Assembly: GCF_008087625.1 (NCBI RefSeq)
Contig: NZ_CP042997.1
Location: 7,192,001 to 7,256,000 of the forward strand
Direction: 5' to 3'
DNA length: 64,000 bases
From: Aquisphaera giovannonii
Lineage (GTDB): Bacteria > Planctomycetota > Planctomycetia > Isosphaerales > Isosphaeraceae
Shown here: piece by piece, positions 17,286-25,656 of the stretch
How positions within the stretch are numbered: the first letter of the stretch is position 1
Layout of the letters: every line of letters starts with the position of its first letter
Position numbers and translations under genes: made by a program
The notes under the pieces: model-generated
The model's database searches: none
What the model was told of the DNA's origin: nothing
What the model saw: only the letters and a program-made list of their open reading frames with translations

Positions 17286-18353
17286 TCAGTAGACCAGGGT
17301 CACCGCCGTGATCATGGCCGGTTCGATCTGGCGGATCACCTTCGCCGCGTACTCCGCGTCCTCGCGGCTCACGTCCAGGTGGGTGCAGGCCCGGACGACC
17401 TGGCCGCCCAGGGCCGAGAGCCGGATTCCGTGCGTCTTCAGGTAGGCGACGACCTCGGCGGCGGTGCCCAGCGAAGGATCCACGGTCACCCAGACGAGGT
17501 TCGTCTCGACCGGGCCGGACTCGAGCGAAAAGCCTTCGGTCGCGGAGAAGGCGTCCGCCAGGATCCTTGCATGTGCATGGTCATCGGCCAGCCGCTCGAC
17601 GTGATGGTCCAGCGCGTGGTGAGCCCCCGCCGCGATGAATCCCGCCTGACGCATGCCGCCGCCCAGGAGCTTGCGGACCGCTCGGGCCCGCTTGATCGTG
17701 TCCGCGGAGCCCGCCAGCGCCGAACCGACCGGCGCGCCGAGGCCCTTGGAGAAGCAGATGGAAACCGTGTCGAAGTGGCGGGCCCAGTCCGCGGCCGACG
17801 TCCCGGTGGCGACGACCGCGTTCATCAACCGGGCGCCATCGAGGTGCATCGCGAGCTGATTCTCGCGGGCCCAGTGCCGGATCGCCGCCACGCTCTCCAT
17901 CGTTTGGACCCGCCCGCCGCCCCGGTTGTGCGTGTTCTCCAGCCAGACGAGGCGGGTACGCGTGTAGTGGATGTCGTCCGGTCGGATCGCGTCCTCAATC
18001 TCTTCGAGCCGGAGTAGGCCGAGATCGCCGGGGAAGGTGCGGGCGGTGACGCCGGAATGCCGGGCGACGCCGCCGGCCTCCCAGACGTAGACGTGGGACG
18101 TCTCGGCGCAGAGGAGCTCGTCACCCGGCCTGGTGTGCACGGCCACGGCGATCTGGTTCGCCATGGTCCCCGACGGCACGAAGAGCGCCGCCTCCTTGCC
18201 CAGGAGCTCGGCGGTCCTCGCCTCGAGCGCGTTCACGCTCGGATCGTCGCCGTAGACGTCGTCCCCGACCGGGGCCTCCAGCATGGCCCGCTTCATCTCG
18301 GGCGTCGGTCGCGTGACGGTGTCGGACCTGAGGTCGATCGGCGGACGGTTCAT
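17286..18353 (-). CDS. ltaE: low-specificity L-threonine aldolase
   Basis: This is a 355-aa fold-type I PLP enzyme of the beta-eliminating lyase/threonine aldolase family. It opens with the family start DLRSDTVTRPTPEM, then GDDVYGDDPS and FVPSGTMANQIA. It has the cofactor-ring Asp in LDGAR (about Asp172) and the Schiff-base lysine in FSKGLGAPVG (Lys203). It cleaves L-threonine or allo-threonine to glycine and acetaldehyde, and the reverse reaction is possible. It lies 84 bp downstream of the sulfotransferase on the same strand as the NRPS genes. The two residues it interconverts, Gly and Thr, are exactly the two confidently predicted NRPS substrates. A role in precursor balance is therefore attractive, but ordinary housekeeping is equally possible. 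Confidence 0.92.
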   Translation of the reverse strand: MNRPPIDLRSDTVTRPTPEMKRAMLEAPVGDDVYGDDPSVNALEARTAELLGKEAALFVPSGTMANQIAVAVHTRPGDELLCAETSHVYVWEAGGVARHSGVTARTFPGDLGLLRLEEIEDAIRPDDIHYTRTRLVWLENTHNRGGGRVQTMESVAAIRHWARENQLAMHLDGARLMNAVVATGTSAADWARHFDTVSICFSKGLGAPVGSALAGSADTIKRARAVRKLLGGGMRQAGFIAAGAHHALDHHVERLADDHAHARILADAFSATEGFSLESGPVETNLVWVTVDPSLGTAAEVVAYLKTHGIRLSALGGQVVRACTHLDVSREDAEYAAKVIRQIEPAMITAVTLVY

Positions 18354-18437
18354 GGGGAAGTCGTTTCCTGCGGATCGGATGCGGACGGGCCCCGCGATCA
18401 GCGGTACTCCTATTGTCGCGACCCAGGCCCCGCGTGG

Positions 18438-19580
18438 TCAACGAGGCCGGGAATCCGATGCGGCGGACGAAGGCGCCGTGACTGGGACCGCGACCGGCTC
18501 CCTGGGGTATCCCCATTCGTCGAAGCACCGGGCCCAGCATTCGGAGATCCGACGACGGATCGGCTCGTCGAGCGGCCGGTGGCGGTTCTTCCGGTAGCCC
18601 TGGATCGAGTCCAGATAGCCCCGCATGGCGCCCCGGACCGGCTCGAAGTCCGCCAGGGAGAGCCCTTCATAGATCGTCCGGAGCTGGCCGATCGGGTCGG
18701 CCTCGAGGTCCTCGTACGCGACCTCCACGAGGCGGCCGTCGGGGACGAGGGGGCGGTCCTCGAAATAGGCGTCATACATCTCGCGGTAGGTCGCCAGGAC
18801 ACGCTCCTGGTCCTCGTCCGCGGCACCCGATTGGAGCCGAAACACGGGCCGGAGGTCGCGGATGAGGCCCATCGTCGAGCGATAGACGGTGTACGGGTCC
18901 CGACGGATGTGGACGAAACGCGCATCCGGGAACAGCTCCAGGAGCAGGCGGATGCGTCCCGTGTGAGGCGGTGACTTCAGGATAAGCGGCTTCCGGTAGC
19001 GGACCGTGAGCGACCTGAGGAAGGACCGGATCCCATCCGACCAGGCGGCGATCTCGTCGTCCGTCGCGTCGCGGAAGGTGAGGAAGCGGCGATATCCCGT
19101 CTCGCTCCTCGGGAAGCACCAGTCCAGGTAGGGCGACTGCTGGGTCAGGTTCATGTAGGCGACCTCGTCCTCCTGCACCCGCCGGGGGAGCATGAAGGGC
19201 TCAGTCAGCGCGCCCAGCCATCGCTCGGTGAGCAGGAAGGTCCGCGGATTGAAGGTCTGGAATCTCGTCGGCGAGGCGAATCGAGGATCGGTCGCCAGCA
19301 GCTCGTGGAGGAAGGTCGTCCCGCTCCGGTAGTGCCCCAGGACGAAGACCGGGGCCTCGACGCGTGCGGACTCGATCTCCGCCCCGAACCGCATTGCCGT
19401 CCGCCGGGCAAGGTCGGAGTTGAGCAAGCTGCGCAGCGTGATCCAGGCCGCCCGCGGCCAGCAGACGGGGCTGACTCGGAAGCGCTCCCGGCGGAGCAGC
19501 CTCACCCAGTCGGCATACGTGATCCCCTCGAGCAGGTGCACGAGGTGCGTCGCCAGCAGTAGCCGGGGCAGATAGAGCAT
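18438..19580 (-). CDS. sulfotransferase family protein
   Basis: The 380-aa protein has the two PAPS-binding elements of sulfotransferases. The 5'-phosphosulfate loop is GHYRSGTTFLHELL (residues 82-95) and the 3'-phosphate element is FVHIRRDPYTVYRS (222-235), preceded by LKSPPHTGRI. It resembles the Sulfotransfer_3-type bacterial/eukaryotic-like group that moves sulfate from PAPS to hydroxyl or amine acceptors. The N-terminus is mildly hydrophobic but has no clear signal peptide. It begins 22 bp after the stop of the TE-containing NRPS gene, so co-transcription is very likely and a tailoring role on the peptide product is the simplest reading. No convincing Shine-Dalgarno precedes the ATG, which fits translational coupling. 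Confidence 0.88.
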   Translation of the reverse strand: MLYLPRLLLATHLVHLLEGITYADWVRLLRRERFRVSPVCWPRAAWITLRSLLNSDLARRTAMRFGAEIESARVEAPVFVLGHYRSGTTFLHELLATDPRFASPTRFQTFNPRTFLLTERWLGALTEPFMLPRRVQEDEVAYMNLTQQSPYLDWCFPRSETGYRRFLTFRDATDDEIAAWSDGIRSFLRSLTVRYRKPLILKSPPHTGRIRLLLELFPDARFVHIRRDPYTVYRSTMGLIRDLRPVFRLQSGAADEDQERVLATYREMYDAYFEDRPLVPDGRLVEVAYEDLEADPIGQLRTIYEGLSLADFEPVRGAMRGYLDSIQGYRKNRHRPLDEPIRRRISECWARCFDEWGYPREPVAVPVTAPSSAASDSRPR

Positions 19581-19602
19581 CGCCGAGGAGGTCCCCTTCG
19601 CC

Positions 19603-22600
19603 TCAGGGTCGGGAAACGGGCCGCATCCCGCATTCCTGGAGCAATCGGCCGGCGAGCTCGTCCACGCCAGGGGGGGTCAGCAGAGTCGCGTGGTCTCCCG
19701 TCACGTGGCGGACCTCGACGGAGCTGGCCAGCCCGATCCAGCCGAGCGTCTGATCCGACGCCTTGGACTTGCTCGCGCGGAAGAGGAGGACGTCGATCCC
19801 GTCGGGCTCCGGCCGATACCGCGACAGGGCGAGGAGGCTGGAGGCGAGCACCCGCCAGAGGCCCCGTGCCCGCTCCGGCCGAGTCCCCTCCCGGTAAACC
19901 GTGTCCAGGGCGAACAACTGGAGTGCCTCGTGGCGCTGGGCATCCGGCGGCAGGGCACTAAGGCGCTTCAGCAGCCGTCGCATCCCCAGGCCGCCTCCGC
20001 CGAGGTAAGCCAGGATCGTCGCCGCTCGCCGCGCGGCCTCCGCCTCGTCGTCCACGTCGAGCGCATCCCGGAACAAGGCGAGCTTCGCGGCCCTGGCGCC
20101 CAGGTCCAGGGTGGCCGCGTCGAGCCGGGGTGGGCCGGACGGGGCACCCGCGTCGATCATCACGAGCCGCTCGACGGCCTCGCCGGAATCGCGGAGGCGG
20201 CGGGCCATCTCGAAGGCGACGACTCCGCCCAGGGAGTAGCCCCCGAGCAGGTACGGGCCGCTCGGCTGCGTCTCGCGCAGGGCGCGGATGTAGCGGTCGG
20301 CCATCTCCTCGATCGTGGAGAGCGGGGACTCGCCCGGATTCAGCCCCGACGCCTGGAAGGCTTCCAGTCCCAGGTCCGGCCCCAGGCGCCGGGCCAGCTC
20401 CAGGAAGCAGTAGACCACACCCCCGGCCGGGTGGACGCAGAAGAAGCGCCGCGAGGCCCCTCCCGCGTGCAGCGAGACGATCGGCGATCCGGGCCGGCTC
20501 GGACGCGGGTCTCGCAGGGAGTCCGCAAGGCCCGCGATCGTTGGCGCGAGGAAGAGTGCCGAGAGGGGGAGCTCGCGGCCCAGCTCGGCCTCGATCCGGC
20601 TGAGCATCCGGATGGCGAGCAGCGAGTGGCCGCCCAGATCGAAGAAGCTCGCGTGCACGCCCACCGGTCGGACGCCAAGCTCCTCTTCCCAGATCGACGC
20701 GAGCTTCGCCTCGATCTCGTCGCGAGGTGCGGTGAATTCATCGCCCGCCGCCGGGGCCGCCACCTCGAGGTCCCGGGCGGCGAGCCGCCTCCGATCGACC
20801 TTGCCGGACGAGGTCAGCGGGAGCGAGTCCACGAGCGCGAACCGCGACGTGATCATGTATCGCGGCAGCCGCTCGCGGAGGAAGGCCGCGAAGGAGTCGG
20901 CCGTCGGCCCGCTGCCCTCGATCGCGACGACGTACGCCACGAGCCGGCTCGCCTGGCCCTCGCCGGCGACGGCGACCACGGCGGCGTCGCGGACCTCCGG
21001 ATGCTGGCGAAGCGCCGATTCGACCTCGCCGGGCTCGACGCGGAAACCCTGAACCTTGACCTGGATGTCGCGGCGGCCGACGAACGCGAGGCGGCCGTCA
21101 CCTCGCCACCTCACGAGGTCGCCGGTCCGGAACAGCCTCGCCCCAGGTCGCTTCGAAAAGGGATCGGGCACGAACCGGCGAGCCGTCTCTGCGGCGAGCC
21201 CGACGTATCCGCGGGCCACCCCCTCGCCTCCGATGTAAAGCTCGCCCGGGATGCCGAGCGGCACGGGTTGCATGCGATCGTCGAGCACGTACGCGGCCGT
21301 GTTCCGGATCGGCGAGCCGATGGGGATGTCGTCGTCCTCGTCTCTCGAGTCGGGACTTTCGAAGCCGGGATCGAAGGACGTGGCGATGACGGTGGCCTCG
21401 GTGGGCCCGTAGGTGTTGATCCACCGAATGCCATCGCGTGCCACCCGCCTCCATGCCCCCAGCGCAGAGGGCAAGGCTCGCTCGCCTCCGACGATCACGA
21501 GCCGCAGATGTCCTCCGGGCCCGCGACCTCTCCTCGCGAGATATTCGGTCCACGAATGCCAGTACGCGGTGGGCAGGTCCAGGACTGTGATGCCCCGCTC
21601 GGCGATCCAGTCCGTGAACGCCCTGGGGTCGAGCGTCTCGTCGCCGTCACGCAGGACGACACAGCCCCCGGCGAGCCATGTCGGGAAGAGTTCCTCCACG
21701 GCGATGTCGAAGTGGAGCGGCGAAAATTGCAGCACGCGATCCGCCGCCGCGATGGCGTACAGGTCCACGGCGGCCGTCGCGTGATTGACGACCGACCGGT
21801 GCGAGACGACCACGCCTCGCGGCGTGCCAGTCGAACCCGAGGTGAACAGGACGTAGGCCGCGTCCTCGGGCCCCCCTTCGTCCTCCAGGTTTTCGCCCAG
21901 GGTCCCGTCCACGCAGGCCCCGGCTCCTGCGGGGAAATCCACCGCAAGCACCTCAACCCCGTCCGGGACCGATTGGGCCTTCGATTCGCCGATCGATAGG
22001 AAGGTACGCGAGCCGCAATCCCGGAGCATCCGCGCCATGCGAACCGGCGACTCCTCCGGGTCGATCGGCAGGAAGGCCGACCCGGCCTTCAGGATCGCGA
22101 GGAGCGAGGTGACGGCGTCGACCGATCGCGAGGCCCGGAACGCCACGACATCCTCGCGGCCGATCCCGCGCGAGCGGAGCAGGCGCGCCAGTTGATTGGC
22201 ACGAGCGTTCAGCTCCCGGTACGAGAGCCGGGCGTAGCCCTGCTCGAGCGCCTCGGCATCGGGGAACCTTCGGGCGGAGTCCTCGATCAGGCGATGAAGG
22301 CGTTGGCATTCGGGCAGCGGCGCCGCAGTGGCGTTCCAATCGCGCAGCATCAGACTTCGCTCCGCGGCATCCGAGAGCGTCAACTCGGACACGCGGGCAT
22401 CGGGCGCGGTCACCGCCGACTCGAGGAGCCTGCCGAAGTGCCCGATCATCCGCTCGATCGTGGGGGCGTCGAACAGGTCGGCGTTGAACTCGATCGATCC
22501 GGACAGGTGGTCGCCGTCCTCGACCATGGCCAGGGTCAGGTCGAACTTCGCCGCGCCGGTGCCCTCGCCGACGTCGAGGGATCCGAGCGTCAGCTCGCGA

Positions 22601-25600
22601 CGAGAGGCGTCCGGCATGCGGTTATTCTGGAGCACGAACATCACGTCGAAGAGCGGCGTGCGGCTGGGGTCTCGCCGGGGCTGCAGCGCCTCGACGAGCC
22701 GGTCGAAGGGAAGCTCCTGATGCTCGAACGCCGCGATCGACGTGTCCCGCACTCGACGGACGAACGCGCGGAAGCCGGGGTCGTCGGCGAGCCGCGAGCG
22801 CATCACGATCATGTTCACGAAATACCCGACCAGGTCCTCGACCTCCGGACGGCCCCGATTGGCCACCGGCACGCCGACGGCGACGTCGTCCTGCCCGGTG
22901 TAGCGGGACAGCAGGGCCTGGAACCCGGCGAGGAGGGTCATGAACAGCGTGGCATCCTCGGCCTTCGCCAGCGACCGCAACGAAGCGGTGAGCGCCGCGG
23001 GGAGCTCGAAGAAGTGGACATCGCCGCGTGCGGTCCGCACCGCGGGACGGGGCCGATCGGTCGGGATCTGGAGGGGCGCGAGGCCGTCGAGCTCCTTCCT
23101 CCAGAAGGCGACGAGCCGATCGAGCCGGTCGCCGGCCAGCGAGGCACGCTGCCACGCCGCGTAGTCCGCGTACTGGATCGCCGGAGGGGGGAGCGGCGAC
23201 TCGCGGCCCTCGGTGAACGCCTCATAGATCGCCGCCAGCTCCTTCGCGGCGACGCCCATGGACCAGCCGTCGGTGACGATGTGGTGCATCGTCAGCAGGA
23301 CGACGTGTTCCCCCTCGCGGATGCGGATGAGGCGGGCCCGAACGAGCGGGCCCTTTGCGAGGTCGAAGGGCGTCCGGCCTTCCTCGATCGCGAGGCGGCG
23401 GGCAGCCTCGTGGCTTCCGTCCGGGGCGATGCCCTCCAGGTCGTCCACGGCGAGGGGCAGGTCCAGCAACGGCTCGATGAGCTGCACAGGCCGGCCGTCC
23501 ACGGCCGGGAACCTCGTGCGGAGGGATTCGTGCCGGGCGGCGATCTCGCGGAAGCTCCGACCCAGGGCCGCGACATCGAGCGGGCCGCGGATCGTGACCG
23601 CGGCGGTGACGTTGAAGGCGGGCGTGCCCGGCGACAGCCGGTCGAGGAACCAGAGGGCCTGCTGCGAGAATGACAGCGGGATCTCCCCGTCGCGCGGCGC
23701 CGTCGGGATGGGCGAGAGTCCCGCCGCGTGGCCAGCGGCCTGGAGTCGCTCCATCCTTCCCGCAAGGCCCCGGACGGTCGGGGCTTCGAAGAGGGCGCGG
23801 AGGGGGACGTCCAGCCCGGTCGCCTGGCGGAGCCTCGCGATCGCCTGGGCCGCCAGCAGCGAGTGGCCGCCGCGGAGGAAGAAGTTGTCCGATGCCCCGA
23901 TCGGCGAGCCGCCCAGCACGTCCCGCCAGACGGCGGCGACCTGCTCCTCCAGGGCGGTCGCGGGTGCGACGTATTCGGCCGGAGGCAACGCCGCCCCGTC
24001 GCCGGGTTCAGGCAGCGAGGCGGTGTCGAGCTTCCCGTTGGCCGTCAGCGGCAGCCGTTCGATCGAGACGAAGACGGCCGGTACCATGTAGTCCGGGAGC
24101 GTCGCCAGGAGCCGTTCGCGGAGCGACTCCGCCGACGGGGCCGACAAGGTCCGCGGCACGACGTACGCCGCCAGCCGTGCCTCCCCCTCGGGCCCCGGCA
24201 CGGCGACGACCGCGGCGTCGTGCAGCTCCGGTTGGCGGGCCAACGCCGCCTCGATCTCGCCCAGCTCGATGCGGAAGCCGCGGACCTTCACCTGGCGGTC
24301 CGATCGGCCGAGGTAGTCCAGCGAGCCGTCCCGGCGACGGCGGGCCAGGTCGCCGCTCCGGTAGAGCCGCGCGCCGGGCTTGCCGGAGAACGGATCGGGC
24401 ACGAACCGCTCGGCCGTCAGCCCGCTCCGGTTCAGGTAGCCGCGCGCCACGCCCTCCCCGCCGACGAAGATCTCGCCCACGGCGCCGGGCGGCACGGGCC
24501 GCAGGTTCGGGTCGAGCACGAACGTGCGCAGGTCGGGGATGGCCTCGCCGATCGGGCTGGAGCCGGCGTGCTCCTCCAGGTCCGAGCGGGTGATCGGCCG
24601 GTGCGTGACGTGCACGGTCGTCTCGGTGATGCCATACATGTTCACGAGCCTAGGACGCTCGTCGCCGTGGCGGTCGAACCATGGGCGGAGGGACTGGAGC
24701 TCCAGGGCCTCTCCGCCGAAGATCACGTGGCGGAGCGACAGGCCGGGACTGCCCGCGGCCTCGTCGGCGCGGATGAGCTGCCGGAAGGCGGAAGGCGTCT
24801 GATTCAGGACGGTCACGCCCTCGTCGCGCAGCAATTCGAGGAAGGAGTCCGGCGAGCGGCTCACCCAGTACGGCACGACGACGAGCCGGCCCCCGTGCAG
24901 GAGTGCGCCCCAGATCTCCCAGACCGAGAAGTCGAACGCGAAGGAGTGGAAGAGCGTCCACACGTCCGAACGTTCGAATCGGAACCAGTGCCTCGTCGCG
25001 GTGAAGAGCCGGTCCACGTTCGCGTGCGAGACGCCCACCCCCTTGGGCGTGCCGGTCGAGCCTGAGGTGTAGATGACGTACGCGAGTTGATCCGGCGATT
25101 CGAGGCCGGGGGCGTCCGCGGCCATCCTAATCTCGGGAGCTTCGTCCTCGAGGCTCAGCGGGACGACCATCCCATCGAAATCGGGGAAAGTCGCCTGGAG
25201 GCTGTCCTGGGTCAGCAGGGTCCGGGCGCCGGAGTCCTCGAGGACGAGTGCAAGCCGCTTGGCCGGGTAGACCGGGTCGAGCGGGAGATAGGCGCCGCCG
25301 GCCTTGAGGATGGCAAGGATGCCGACGATCATCTCCGGCGAACGCTCGGCGGCCAGGCCGACGAGCGATTCGGGGCCGACGCCCGCCGCGCGGAGCCGGC
25401 ACGCCAGGGCACTGGCGCGACGGTCGAGCTCGGAATAGGTGAGCGACCGGCCCTCGCAGGAGACGGCGACGGCATCGGGATGCGCCCGGGCCCGATCCTC
25501 GAACCGGCGGTGGAGAAGCCGGGGCGTCGGATCGACCGGCCTGTGGCCGGCCTGTAGCAGGGCGGCCAGGCGGGCACGACGGAGGTCGGCCTCGGTCGAG

Positions 25601-25653
25601 GTGCCCCCCCCGCCGGCCGGGGATGCCGGCCGGGAACGATCGGTGCTGGGCAT
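19603..25653 (-). CDS. non-ribosomal peptide synthetase, A-T-C-A-T-TE
   Basis: The 2016-aa protein contains A (about 45-550), T (Ser598 in LRGGHSLL), C (about 655-1095, HHIVTDG at 790-796), A (about 1120-1630), T (Ser1677 in DLGGHSLL) and a type I thioesterase (Ser1807 in GGYSLGG, His1988 in GDHATLL). The first A-domain pocket, read against GrsA positions, is D241 F242 W245 N284 I311 G313 M339 V347 H348 K541, the established threonine code DFWNIGMVHK. The second reads D1316 I1317 E1320 D1359 I1387 G1389 T1414 V1422 I1423 K1618 (DIEDIGTVIK), which I cannot assign; the Glu/Asp pair suggests a basic side chain. There is no epimerase, methyltransferase or MbtH domain. It starts 3 bp after the upstream NRPS stop (TGA-GCC-ATG), so the two are coupled. 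Confidence 0.95.
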   Translation of the reverse strand: MPSTDRSRPASPAGGGGTSTEADLRRARLAALLQAGHRPVDPTPRLLHRRFEDRARAHPDAVAVSCEGRSLTYSELDRRASALACRLRAAGVGPESLVGLAAERSPEMIVGILAILKAGGAYLPLDPVYPAKRLALVLEDSGARTLLTQDSLQATFPDFDGMVVPLSLEDEAPEIRMAADAPGLESPDQLAYVIYTSGSTGTPKGVGVSHANVDRLFTATRHWFRFERSDVWTLFHSFAFDFSVWEIWGALLHGGRLVVVPYWVSRSPDSFLELLRDEGVTVLNQTPSAFRQLIRADEAAGSPGLSLRHVIFGGEALELQSLRPWFDRHGDERPRLVNMYGITETTVHVTHRPITRSDLEEHAGSSPIGEAIPDLRTFVLDPNLRPVPPGAVGEIFVGGEGVARGYLNRSGLTAERFVPDPFSGKPGARLYRSGDLARRRRDGSLDYLGRSDRQVKVRGFRIELGEIEAALARQPELHDAAVVAVPGPEGEARLAAYVVPRTLSAPSAESLRERLLATLPDYMVPAVFVSIERLPLTANGKLDTASLPEPGDGAALPPAEYVAPATALEEQVAAVWRDVLGGSPIGASDNFFLRGGHSLLAAQAIARLRQATGLDVPLRALFEAPTVRGLAGRMERLQAAGHAAGLSPIPTAPRDGEIPLSFSQQALWFLDRLSPGTPAFNVTAAVTIRGPLDVAALGRSFREIAARHESLRTRFPAVDGRPVQLIEPLLDLPLAVDDLEGIAPDGSHEAARRLAIEEGRTPFDLAKGPLVRARLIRIREGEHVVLLTMHHIVTDGWSMGVAAKELAAIYEAFTEGRESPLPPPAIQYADYAAWQRASLAGDRLDRLVAFWRKELDGLAPLQIPTDRPRPAVRTARGDVHFFELPAALTASLRSLAKAEDATLFMTLLAGFQALLSRYTGQDDVAVGVPVANRGRPEVEDLVGYFVNMIVMRSRLADDPGFRAFVRRVRDTSIAAFEHQELPFDRLVEALQPRRDPSRTPLFDVMFVLQNNRMPDASRRELTLGSLDVGEGTGAAKFDLTLAMVEDGDHLSGSIEFNADLFDAPTIERMIGHFGRLLESAVTAPDARVSELTLSDAAERSLMLRDWNATAAPLPECQRLHRLIEDSARRFPDAEALEQGYARLSYRELNARANQLARLLRSRGIGREDVVAFRASRSVDAVTSLLAILKAGSAFLPIDPEESPVRMARMLRDCGSRTFLSIGESKAQSVPDGVEVLAVDFPAGAGACVDGTLGENLEDEGGPEDAAYVLFTSGSTGTPRGVVVSHRSVVNHATAAVDLYAIAAADRVLQFSPLHFDIAVEELFPTWLAGGCVVLRDGDETLDPRAFTDWIAERGITVLDLPTAYWHSWTEYLARRGRGPGGHLRLVIVGGERALPSALGAWRRVARDGIRWINTYGPTEATVIATSFDPGFESPDSRDEDDDIPIGSPIRNTAAYVLDDRMQPVPLGIPGELYIGGEGVARGYVGLAAETARRFVPDPFSKRPGARLFRTGDLVRWRGDGRLAFVGRRDIQVKVQGFRVEPGEVESALRQHPEVRDAAVVAVAGEGQASRLVAYVVAIEGSGPTADSFAAFLRERLPRYMITSRFALVDSLPLTSSGKVDRRRLAARDLEVAAPAAGDEFTAPRDEIEAKLASIWEEELGVRPVGVHASFFDLGGHSLLAIRMLSRIEAELGRELPLSALFLAPTIAGLADSLRDPRPSRPGSPIVSLHAGGASRRFFCVHPAGGVVYCFLELARRLGPDLGLEAFQASGLNPGESPLSTIEEMADRYIRALRETQPSGPYLLGGYSLGGVVAFEMARRLRDSGEAVERLVMIDAGAPSGPPRLDAATLDLGARAAKLALFRDALDVDDEAEAARRAATILAYLGGGGLGMRRLLKRLSALPPDAQRHEALQLFALDTVYREGTRPERARGLWRVLASSLLALSRYRPEPDGIDVLLFRASKSKASDQTLGWIGLASSVEVRHVTGDHATLLTPPGVDELAGRLLQECGMRPVSRP

Positions 25654-25656
25654 GGC

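Noticed and set aside
19690-21999. 769-aa plus-strand ORF opposite the NRPS (also 22192-23673 and 23728-25065)
   Set aside because: Antisense shadow caused by strong G/C bias at third positions; the minus strand carries complete NRPS domains.
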